A stretch of DNA of 64,000 nt from positions 1 to 64,000 of the forward strand of contig JBNLGI010000231.1 in the NCBI GenBank assembly GCA_050305975.1, given 5' to 3'. This document shows, piece by piece, positions 5,601-12,049 of this stretch. A program made the translations under genes and the position numbers. How positions within the stretch are numbered: the stretch's first letter is position 1; the number at the start of each line of letters is the position of its first letter. Source of the DNA: Thiodiazotropha sp050305975 (GTDB lineage: Bacteria; Pseudomonadota; Gammaproteobacteria; Chromatiales; Chromatiaceae). The notes beneath the pieces are model-generated. The model had not been told where the DNA came from. It was given only the letters and a program-made list of their open reading frames with translations, and made no database searches.

Positions 5601-7071
5601 GCGCCACCTCGCTGGCCGGCAGCCACTGCGCCACGGCCTGGCTCCACGCTTCACGGGGCGAATCCAGGTCCAGGTCCGACTCGGCAACGGCCTGTTCGAG
5701 CCGGCCGAGCAGGTCGGGTATGGCTTCGGGTTGAGCCGCTTCGAAAAGACGGTCGTTGAACGCCACCATCCAGGCCAGCTGAAAACCCTCGGGCAGAGGG
5801 TTGAAGCGATCCTGTTTCAGGATTTCGCGCAACAGCCTTCCGCGATGGATGGCCGCTTCCATACTGGCTTCGAGTTTCGCGCCGAAACGGGTGAAGATCT
5901 CCAGCTCCAGGTATTGGAGATAGTCGAGCTTCATGCGTCCGGCCTCCTCCTTCACTCTCGGATGCTGGGCCTGTCCGCCGATGCGCGAGACCGAGCGGCC
6001 GATGTCGATGGCCGGTCGAAAACCGGCGCTGAACAGGTCCCGGTCGAGGTAGACCTGCCCGTCGGTGATGGAGATCAGGTTGGTCGGGATGTAGGTGGCG
6101 ATCTCGCCGAGCTTGGTCTCGACGATCGGCAGCGCCGTTATGCTGCCACCGCCGTGGGCGGCGTTGAGACAGGTGGCGCGTTCCAGCAGGCGGGCATGGA
6201 TCGAGAATATGTCGCCGGGAAAGGCCTCGCGGCCGGGCGGGCGGCGCAACAGCAGGGACAGTTCCCGGTAGGTGCGCGCATGGGTCGAGAGGTCGTCGTA
6301 GACGATCAGCACGTCGCGCCCCTGGTGCATCCAGAATTCGCCGATGGCGCAGCCCGCGAAGGGCGCCAGGTGTTGCAGACCCGGCAGATCGCTCCCCTCG
6401 GCGACCACCAGGGTGGTGTAGGACAAGGCGCCGCACTCGCGCAGGGTCTGCAGGATATTGACGGTGGTGGAGCGCTTCTGGCCGATCAGCACGTAGACGC
6501 AGAGCACGTTGCGCTGCCGCTGGTTGATCACGGTGTCGATGGCGAGCGCGCTGCGGCCCAGGCCCTCGTCGCCGATCAGCAGCTGGCGCTGGCCCTTGCC
6601 GATGGGGATCAGGGTGTCGATGATCTTGATGCCGCTGTAGAGGGGCTCATTCACGAAATCCCGGCTCACCATGCCGGGAGATTGCGCCTCCAGCGGCTGC
6701 CAATGGGTGTGTTCGGGCGGCGGCTGATCGTCCAGTGGACGACCCAGGGGATCCACGATGCGCCCGAGCAGGGCATCGCCGGCGGGGACGCCCAGCGTGC
6801 GCCCGGTGCGCGTGACCTGTGTGCCGGCGGTGAGCTGTACGGTGTCGCGCAGCAGGATGGCGCCGATCAGGTCATGGGTGAGGTCGAAGACCATGGCCCG
6901 ACTGCCGTCGGCGAAGTGGAGAATCTCATTCATCATGGCGGTCGGCAGACCGCTAATCCAGGTGATGCCGTCGCCCACCGAGACGACGCTGCCCTGTTCC
7001 TCGATGCGCAGCCGGGGCCGATAGCGCTGAAGCCATTCATCCCTGAGCGCGAGTCGCGATTCAGCGTTCAT
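5584..7071 (-). CDS. atpA: N-ATPase alpha subunit with Arg in the P-loop
   Basis: A 495-residue non-catalytic nucleotide-binding subunit. The start is MNAESRLALRDEW at 7071, overlapping atpF by 11 bases. A beta-barrel N-terminal domain is followed by the central ATPase domain (SGIKIIDTLIPIGKGQRQLL) and a helical C-terminal domain. The Walker A motif reads GDEGLGRS: the usual invariant Lys is Arg and the Thr is Ser. Alpha sites do not catalyse, so the complex may still work, but nucleotide binding at these regulatory sites is likely changed. The rest, including ALPIVETKLGEIATYIPTN and SVSRIGG, is canonical. It overlaps atpG by 17 bases. Confidence 0.9.
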   Translation of the reverse strand: MNAESRLALRDEWLQRYRPRLRIEEQGSVVSVGDGITWISGLPTAMMNEILHFADGSRAMVFDLTHDLIGAILLRDTVQLTAGTQVTRTGRTLGVPAGDALLGRIVDPLGRPLDDQPPPEHTHWQPLEAQSPGMVSRDFVNEPLYSGIKIIDTLIPIGKGQRQLLIGDEGLGRSALAIDTVINQRQRNVLCVYVLIGQKRSTTVNILQTLRECGALSYTTLVVAEGSDLPGLQHLAPFAGCAIGEFWMHQGRDVLIVYDDLSTHARTYRELSLLLRRPPGREAFPGDIFSIHARLLERATCLNAAHGGGSITALPIVETKLGEIATYIPTNLISITDGQVYLDRDLFSAGFRPAIDIGRSVSRIGGQAQHPRVKEEAGRMKLDYLQYLELEIFTRFGAKLEASMEAAIHRGRLLREILKQDRFNPLPEGFQLAWMVAFNDRLFEAAQPEAIPDLLGRLEQAVAESDLDLDSPREAWSQAVAQWLPASEVAHDATA

Positions 7072-7804
7072 GGTCCAGCTCCGCGAAACCGGCCAGTTCA
7101 TCGCGCAGGTTGCAGCCCAGCACCCAGTTGCCGGTGGCGATGCGCAGACCGGCCAGCAGGGAGTCGTCACGCTCGAAGCGGATCGAACGCTGGCCGGGGA
7201 AGAGGGCGGTGAGTGCCGATGTCAAGCGTGTCTGCTGCTTTGGAGACAGGGCATAGGCGCTGCCGACCCGTATCTCCGTATCGGCATCCGGCAGGTGCTG
7301 GAACTTCGCCCGATCCTCATCCGGCAGCCGCTCCAGCGCCTCGATCACCATCGCCACCAGCTGCGTTTCCGTCTCCGCTCCGGCGGCCTCCTGCAGCAGT
7401 CGGCCGGCAAACCGGGCGCCCTGGCGCAGAGCGGTCTCCTCCATACTGTGCTGCAGGTCCTGCTCACGGCGCGTGTCGGCCACGCGACTGCGTTCGCGCT
7501 CGTTGTCGATCTGCGACTTGAGTTCGTTCATGCGCCTGGCCTTCTCCGACTCCAACTCCTGCTTCAGCGCTTGCTGGAGCTGGCGTTTTTCCGCCTCCCA
7601 GTCGGTGAGGCGGGCCTGATACTGCTTCTTGAGCTTCTCGGCCTCGGCCTGCAGGGTCAGGGCATCCTGCAGTCCCTTGTCGATCTCGGCGCGCCGCCGC
7701 GCGATGATCTCGCGTACCGGCTTGAACAGAAAACGCTTGAGAATCCACACCAACACCAGGAAGTTGATGATCTCGAGTATGAATGTCGACCAGCTGAGTT
7801 CCAC
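7061..7804 (-). CDS. atpF: N-ATPase b subunit fused to a delta-like domain
   Basis: A 247-residue peripheral-stalk subunit. Residues 1-25 form one membrane helix (TFILEIINFLVLVWILKRF), followed by a long charged coiled coil to about residue 135. Residues 140-247 resemble the C-terminal part of the delta subunit (IRFERDDSLLAGLRIATG). The operon has no separate atpH, as in other N-ATPase operons, where b carries this extension. The stop lies inside the start of atpA, suggesting translational coupling. Confidence 0.85.
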   Translation of the reverse strand: MELSWSTFILEIINFLVLVWILKRFLFKPVREIIARRRAEIDKGLQDALTLQAEAEKLKKQYQARLTDWEAEKRQLQQALKQELESEKARRMNELKSQIDNERERSRVADTRREQDLQHSMEETALRQGARFAGRLLQEAAGAETETQLVAMVIEALERLPDEDRAKFQHLPDADTEIRVGSAYALSPKQQTRLTSALTALFPGQRSIRFERDDSLLAGLRIATGNWVLGCNLRDELAGFAELDHER

Positions 7805-7840
7805 GCTAGAGCCCCTTGATGCCTGCCGATGATATGGGCG

Positions 7841-8107
7841 TCACTTGATCAGGTATTCCAGCAACGGGTTGCGGAACAGCACGATCAACACGATTACCAG
7901 CACGTAGATGGCCAATGACTCGATCATGGCCAGGCCGATGAACAGGGTGCGCATGATCGATTGCTCCGCCTCGGGTTGGCGTGACAGCGCCTCCATGGCG
8001 CGGCTGATGGCCATGCCCATGGCCAGCGCCGGCAGCATCACGCCGAGGGCGATGCCGATGATCGCGGCGACCGTGGAAGCCAGTGTGAAGAGAGTCAGAT
8101 CAGGCAT
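7841..8107 (-). CDS. atpE: N-ATPase c subunit with altered ion-site residues
   Basis: An 88-residue rotor subunit with two membrane helices joined by the polar loop SRQPEA. The second helix has MIESLAIY: Glu63 is the ion carrier, and Ser64 and Tyr68 match the Na+ ligands E65, S66 and Y70 of Ilyobacter. In the first helix, LPALAMG aligns with GPGVGQG, so the Na+ ligand Gln32 (often Glu in N-ATPases) is Met30; Val63 is also Met. Half of the Na+ signature is therefore present and half lost, and ion specificity cannot be read with confidence. The start overlaps the end of atpB by eight bases. Confidence 0.9.
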   Translation of the reverse strand: MPDLTLFTLASTVAAIIGIALGVMLPALAMGMAISRAMEALSRQPEAEQSIMRTLFIGLAMIESLAIYVLVIVLIVLFRNPLLEYLIK

Positions 8108-8798
8108 GGTCTTCTCCTTGCCTCGAGAGCAGGCGCTGCTGTGACTGAATGCCGCCGGCCACGTAGATCAGGGCCAGCATGCCGAAGATATAGGCCTGCA
8201 CCAGGGCCTCGATGATATGCAGCATCAGGATCGGCACCGGGGCGAGAAAGCCCGCCACCAACAGGATCAGCAGCGCCGCCATCTCCAGGCTCATGATGTT
8301 GCCGAACAAGCGTACCGCCAGCGCCACGGTGCGGGTGACCTCGCTCACCAGGTGGAACGGCAGCAGGATCGGACTGGGCGAGAGGTAGTGGCGCAGATAG
8401 CGTTTCCATCCCTGAATGCGCAGGCCGTACCAATGGGTCGATAGGAACACCAGGAAGGCGAGGGCGGCGGTGGCGGAGAGATCCCGTGTCGGTGAGTGGA
8501 CGCCGGGGATCAGGCCGATCAGGTTGGCGATGACGAGAAAGATCCACAGCGCGCCGATGAAAGGCAGGATGTGAACGCCCTGGATAGGGGCCACCTGTTC
8601 GATCGCCGTTTCGATGATGATGACCAGACGCTCGACCGCGGTCTGCCAGCTTTCGGGCTGTTCGCGCAGATGCCGTGAGATCTGCCAGCAGGCGAACCAG
8701 ACCAGCGCCACGACCACCCAGGTGGTGACCACCGTGGCGCTGACGTCGAGCGGGCCGAGCGAGAACAGGGGGGTGATCTGCAAGCTGACCTCGTTCAT
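8100..8798 (-). CDS. atpB: N-ATPase a subunit
   Basis: A 232-residue membrane stator with five to six helices. The essential channel Arg lies in VALAVRLFGNIMSLE, equivalent to E. coli R210. It starts at MNEVSLQIT (8798), one base after the stop of atpQ; a longer in-frame start would overlap atpQ. With the c ring it forms the ion pathway. The usual atpR gene between atpQ and atpB is not present. Confidence 0.9.
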   Translation of the reverse strand: MNEVSLQITPLFSLGPLDVSATVVTTWVVVALVWFACWQISRHLREQPESWQTAVERLVIIIETAIEQVAPIQGVHILPFIGALWIFLVIANLIGLIPGVHSPTRDLSATAALAFLVFLSTHWYGLRIQGWKRYLRHYLSPSPILLPFHLVSEVTRTVALAVRLFGNIMSLEMAALLILLVAGFLAPVPILMLHIIEALVQAYIFGMLALIYVAGGIQSQQRLLSRQGEDHA

Positions 8799-8799
8799 C

Positions 8800-9081
8800 T
8801 CAGGACTCCCGGATGAACAGGTAGACATTGACGATGCCGAGCACGATGCCCAGGATGATCAGACTCATGGTCCAGCGCACCGAGTAGCCGCTGAACAGGG
8901 AGTCGAGCCAGCGCCCCAGGTAGGCGCCGCCGACCACCGGCAGCACGAAGAGCAGCCCCAGCGTGCCGAGATAGACGGTGTGTCTCAGCAGAGTAGGGCG
9001 CTGACGTTCGGCCCTGGCCATGCGCCGGGTCTGGCGTTCGATGCGTTGGTGCATCTCTTTGTTGATAGGCATGGCGATCAT
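8800..9081 (-). CDS. atpQ: N-ATPase AtpQ (AtpI/AtpZ-like) subunit
   Basis: A 93-residue protein with a charged N-terminus and two membrane helices. GGAYLGRWLD at the end of helix 1 and LGIVLGIVNVYLF in helix 2 are typical of the AtpI/AtpZ family, thought to help c-ring assembly or Mg2+ uptake. The ATG at 9081 overlaps the atpC stop (ATGA) and has AGGAG five bases upstream, so I prefer it over the one at 9072. No atpR follows. Confidence 0.8.
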   Translation of the reverse strand: MIAMPINKEMHQRIERQTRRMARAERQRPTLLRHTVYLGTLGLLFVLPVVGGAYLGRWLDSLFSGYSVRWTMSLIILGIVLGIVNVYLFIRES

Positions 9082-9482
9082 CCCCGCTCCTGGCGACCCA
9101 TCTCCCATAGCTTGCGCAGCACCGACTCCTCCATGCGTTGCAGGCTCTGTTTGATGCCGAGCAGCTTCTGCTCCTCGGCCAGCAGTTGCTCGTGCAGCGC
9201 TTTGTGGATGCGGGTGTAGTCGTCATCCAACAAATAATGCCGGGTGCTCAGGGTCAGTCGGTTGTGTTCGAAACTGAGCAGGGCGCCGGGCATGGCGAGA
9301 TAGGTCCAGGGACCGTCGCCGATCCGGAAGCGTGCCAGGCCGGCCAGCAACAGGGTCATCAGACGCGCGTGACCGGCCAGGATGCCGAAGCTGCCGCTGG
9401 CGTCCTCGCCGACGAACGAGGTCAGGCCTCGGATCTCCTCGGACCGAGTCGCGTCGAGCAGTTGCAGGGTGAAACTGTTCAT
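9078..9482 (-). CDS. atpC: N-ATPase epsilon subunit
   Basis: A 134-residue subunit. Residues 1-85 form the beta-sandwich (GSFGILAGHARLMTLL matches the GxFGILPGHAPLlT motif) and residues 90-134 the C-terminal helices. It couples rotation of gamma to the c ring. It is the second gene, overlapping the atpD stop by one base (TAATG), the order typical of N-ATPase operons. Confidence 0.9.
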   Translation of the reverse strand: MNSFTLQLLDATRSEEIRGLTSFVGEDASGSFGILAGHARLMTLLLAGLARFRIGDGPWTYLAMPGALLSFEHNRLTLSTRHYLLDDDYTRIHKALHEQLLAEEQKLLGIKQSLQRMEESVLRKLWEMGRQERG

Positions 9483-10879
9483 TACGCCACCGCTTGCATG
9501 CTTCCGCGCATGTAACAGGACGACTCGTCCACTTCGTCGAATCCTCCGCAGAGGAATTCGTCACAGTCATTCAGCATCTGCTCCAGCGAGACCGAGACAC
9601 CCGCCATGCCGGTGTGACCGGCGGTGGTCCAGAAGGGCTGGGTAAGATAGCGCTGAAGCTTGCGCGCGCGCATGACGATGCGGCGGTCCTTCGGCGACAG
9701 CTCCTCGATGCCGAGCATGGCGATCACATCTTCCAGTTCGTGATAGCGGGCAAGGTGTTCGCGCACACCCTCGGCGATGTCGTAGTGGTGTGAACCGAGC
9801 AGATGGCGGTCGACCAGCCGGCTCTCCGACTGCAGCGGGTCGACCGCCGGATAGATACCCTTGCCGGCCTGGGAGCGGGAGAGGATCACCGTGGTGTCCA
9901 GGTGACTCAGGATGGCGCCCACCGCCGGGTCGGTCATGTCGTCGGCCGGCACATAGACCGCCTGCACCGAGGTGATCGACCCCTGGCGGGTGGAGAGGAT
10001 ACGGTCCTGCAGCTCCGCCACTTCGGATGTCAGGGTGGGCTGATAGCCGACGGTGGCCGGCATGCGGCCCAGCAGACTGGAGACTTCGCTGCCCGCCTGT
10101 ATGAAGCGGAAGACGTTGTCCATCACGAACAGCACCTCCTTCTGCAGGCTGTCGCGCAGGTACTCGGCATAGGTGAGGGCGGAGAGCCCGACACGGAAGC
10201 GCACGCCCGGCGATTCGTCCATCTGGCCGAAGACCATCAGGGTCTGCGGCAGCACGCCGGCCTGCTTTAGTTCGTGCCACAGCTCGTGGCCTTCGCGGAT
10301 GCGCTCGCCGACGCCGGCAAAAACCGATACCCCCTGATGCAGGGTCGCCACCGCGTGCATGAACTCCATGATCAGCACCGTCTTGCCCACGCCCGCGCCA
10401 CCGAACAACCCGGTTTTGCCGCCACGCACGAACGGGCAGAGCAGGTCGATGACTTTAATGCCGGTCGGCAGGAGTTCACCGATCCCCACCGCCTCGCTGA
10501 GTGGCGCGGGACGGGCGTGCACATTCCGGTACTCGGATTCCGGCAGTGGACGGCCGCTGTCGAGTGGCTCGCCAAAGCTGTTCAGCAGACGGCCCAGACA
10601 GTTGCTCGACACCGGCACATGCAGGGGAGCTCCGGTGTCATACACCGGCAGGGTGCGGTAGAGCCCGCTACTGCGATGCAGGGTGATGGCACGGATGCGC
10701 CGTCGGTCCAGGTGCTGATGGACCTCGAACAGGTAGGTTTCGTGATCGAGCTTGGCACAGAGCGCCTGGCGCAGGGGAGGGAGCGGGTCGCAGTCGATGA
10801 CGACAACCGGCCCATGAACCTCCGTGATGACACCGATGGGAGATTCTGAAAGGGTTTTTGCCTGCGGAATCTGATCCAT
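9482..10879 (-). CDS. atpD: N-ATPase beta subunit
   Basis: A 465-residue catalytic subunit. Walker A is intact (GGAGVGKTVL), the catalytic Glu lies in GVGERIREG, and VLFVMDNVFRF and QAGSEVSSLLGRMP match the family. The enzyme couples ATP hydrolysis or synthesis to ion transport across the inner membrane. N-ATPases are usually laterally spread second copies present beside a housekeeping F-ATPase, which is not in this window. Start at MDQIPQAKT (10879); an upstream TTG is possible. No strong ribosome site is visible. It is the first gene of the operon, with two inverted repeats 125-170 bp upstream. Confidence 0.92.
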   Translation of the reverse strand: MDQIPQAKTLSESPIGVITEVHGPVVVIDCDPLPPLRQALCAKLDHETYLFEVHQHLDRRRIRAITLHRSSGLYRTLPVYDTGAPLHVPVSSNCLGRLLNSFGEPLDSGRPLPESEYRNVHARPAPLSEAVGIGELLPTGIKVIDLLCPFVRGGKTGLFGGAGVGKTVLIMEFMHAVATLHQGVSVFAGVGERIREGHELWHELKQAGVLPQTLMVFGQMDESPGVRFRVGLSALTYAEYLRDSLQKEVLFVMDNVFRFIQAGSEVSSLLGRMPATVGYQPTLTSEVAELQDRILSTRQGSITSVQAVYVPADDMTDPAVGAILSHLDTTVILSRSQAGKGIYPAVDPLQSESRLVDRHLLGSHHYDIAEGVREHLARYHELEDVIAMLGIEELSPKDRRIVMRARKLQRYLTQPFWTTAGHTGMAGVSVSLEQMLNDCDEFLCGGFDEVDESSCYMRGSMQAVA

Positions 10880-11003
10880 AGCGCACAATTAGCTGTCCCG
10901 TGTACTTACTAGTATATGTGGCTTTCACGACTTGCATACGCGGGAAGGCGCCGTTTGATCGGCGGACTCGATGATCCTTTCGAATGGGTCGATCCTGCAG
11001 TGA

Positions 11004-11025
11004 ACTGTGATTAATAAAACACAGT
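11004..11025. promoter_or_regulatory. Inverted repeat, possible operator
   Basis: ACTGTG and CACAGT are perfect inverted arms separated by ten AT-rich bases. The half-sites resemble a CRP box (TGTGA/TCACA), but the spacing is too long for a standard CRP site. It could control atpD, 125 bp away, or the divergent gene. Confidence 0.35.
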
Positions 11026-11036
11026 AAGTATTCTCC

Positions 11037-11051
11037 ATAACAAATTGTTAT
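11037..11051. promoter_or_regulatory. Palindrome, possible operator
   Basis: ATAACAA-A-TTGTTAT is a perfect 7-1-7 palindrome in an AT-rich stretch, 11 bases from the repeat at 11004-11025. Its regulator is not identified. Confidence 0.35.
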
Positions 11052-11305
11052 TAAATATATAAACTGGGTATTTTAGTGGCTGCGCTGGTAGTGCTGTCCG
11101 CCTCTGATCCCCGAAACGGTCGCCATGGCCATCTGTTCGGCAGAGACGCGTCGAAACTGACGCTGAACGCTTGGGGAGCAGACATCCCGTCACCGGTCGG
11201 TGACTGTGAGGGAGTGGTTTTTCTTCTAGACTTAATGCATGAGGATTGGATCGATGGATCGCGTCAACAATCAAACACAACCGGCCTGCGCCATCGGGCG
11301 TTCAT

Positions 11306-12025
11306 ATGACAATCCGTGTGGGTACATCCGGCTGGAGTTACGATCATTGGAGAGGCGGCTTCTATCCCGAAACACTGGCCAAAAGCCGCTGGTTCGATTT
11401 CTATGCGGAACGCTTCAATACCGTAGAGGTCAACGCGACCTTCTATCGCCGTTTCGCGGACTCCACCTATCGAAAATGGGATGAACGGGCGCCGCAGGAT
11501 TTTCGCTATGTCCTCAAGGTGCCGCGTCTGATCAGCCACCGGCGCAAGCTGCACGACGTGACCGGCCTGATCGCCGAATTCACCCGATCGACCTCCTTGC
11601 TCGGCCATAAACTGGGATTGCTGCTGCTTCAGCTGCCTCCCAACATGCCCTATAAGCCCGAACGGCTCGACGCGGCCCTGCAGGCGTTCGGTTCACCCTC
11701 GCAGGTCGCCGTCGAGTTCCGGGACGAATACTGGATGTGCGAGGAGGTCTTCGCCCTGCTCAGGTCGAGAGGGGCCAACTATTGCAATCCTGACGATCCC
11801 GATCATGCCTTGAGCGATATCGTGACGGGTGATTCCGGATATCTGCGACTGCATGGGCGCAGAAACTGGTATGCCGACAACTACACCGATGAGGAGTTGC
11901 GCGCCATTGCCGAGACGGCCCGCCGGATGCGCCAGCGCGGCGCCAAGGAGCTCTATATCTTCTTCAACAACGACTATGCGGCCTATGCCCCAGGCAACGC
12001 CGCAGCCTTGTCGAGGCTGGTATGA
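11306..12025 (+). CDS. DUF72 (YecE-like) TIM-barrel protein
   Basis: A 239-residue protein of the DUF72 family. The N-terminus IRVGTSGWSYDHWRGGFYP is the family signature, and NTVEVNATFYR, LLLQLPPN and VAVEFRDEYW follow in the usual order; the end has YIFFNNDYAAYAP. The fold is a TIM barrel of unknown function, with nuclease or isomerase activity suggested but not established. I start it at MTIRVGTSGW because the longer frame adds an unrelated N-terminus. It lies 24 bp upstream of the acyl-AMP ligase gene on the same strand and may share its transcript. Confidence 0.9.
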   Translation: MTIRVGTSGWSYDHWRGGFYPETLAKSRWFDFYAERFNTVEVNATFYRRFADSTYRKWDERAPQDFRYVLKVPRLISHRRKLHDVTGLIAEFTRSTSLLGHKLGLLLLQLPPNMPYKPERLDAALQAFGSPSQVAVEFRDEYWMCEEVFALLRSRGANYCNPDDPDHALSDIVTGDSGYLRLHGRRNWYADNYTDEELRAIAETARRMRQRGAKELYIFFNNDYAAYAPGNAAALSRLV

Positions 12026-12049
12026 CGCGCAGGCCGAAGGTCCGCAACA

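Larger units (their letters stand above)
10880..11305. other. Divergent region between atpD and the DUF72 gene
   Basis: This region holds the promoters of the N-ATPase operon (minus) and the DUF72 gene (plus). Two inverted repeats, at 11004-11025 and 11037-11051, lie in an AT-rich stretch. I see no gene and no convincing -35/-10 pair. Confidence 0.5.

Noticed and set aside
5257..7212. Very long plus-strand frame (651 codons) across atpG and atpA
   Set aside because: It is antisense to two well-conserved ATPase genes and its translation is Arg/Gly/Gln-rich with no family motif, which is typical of a shadow frame in high-G+C DNA.
11004..11025. Standard CRP site
   Set aside because: The arms resemble TGTGA/TCACA, but the spacer is too long for the 6-bp spacing of a CRP box.
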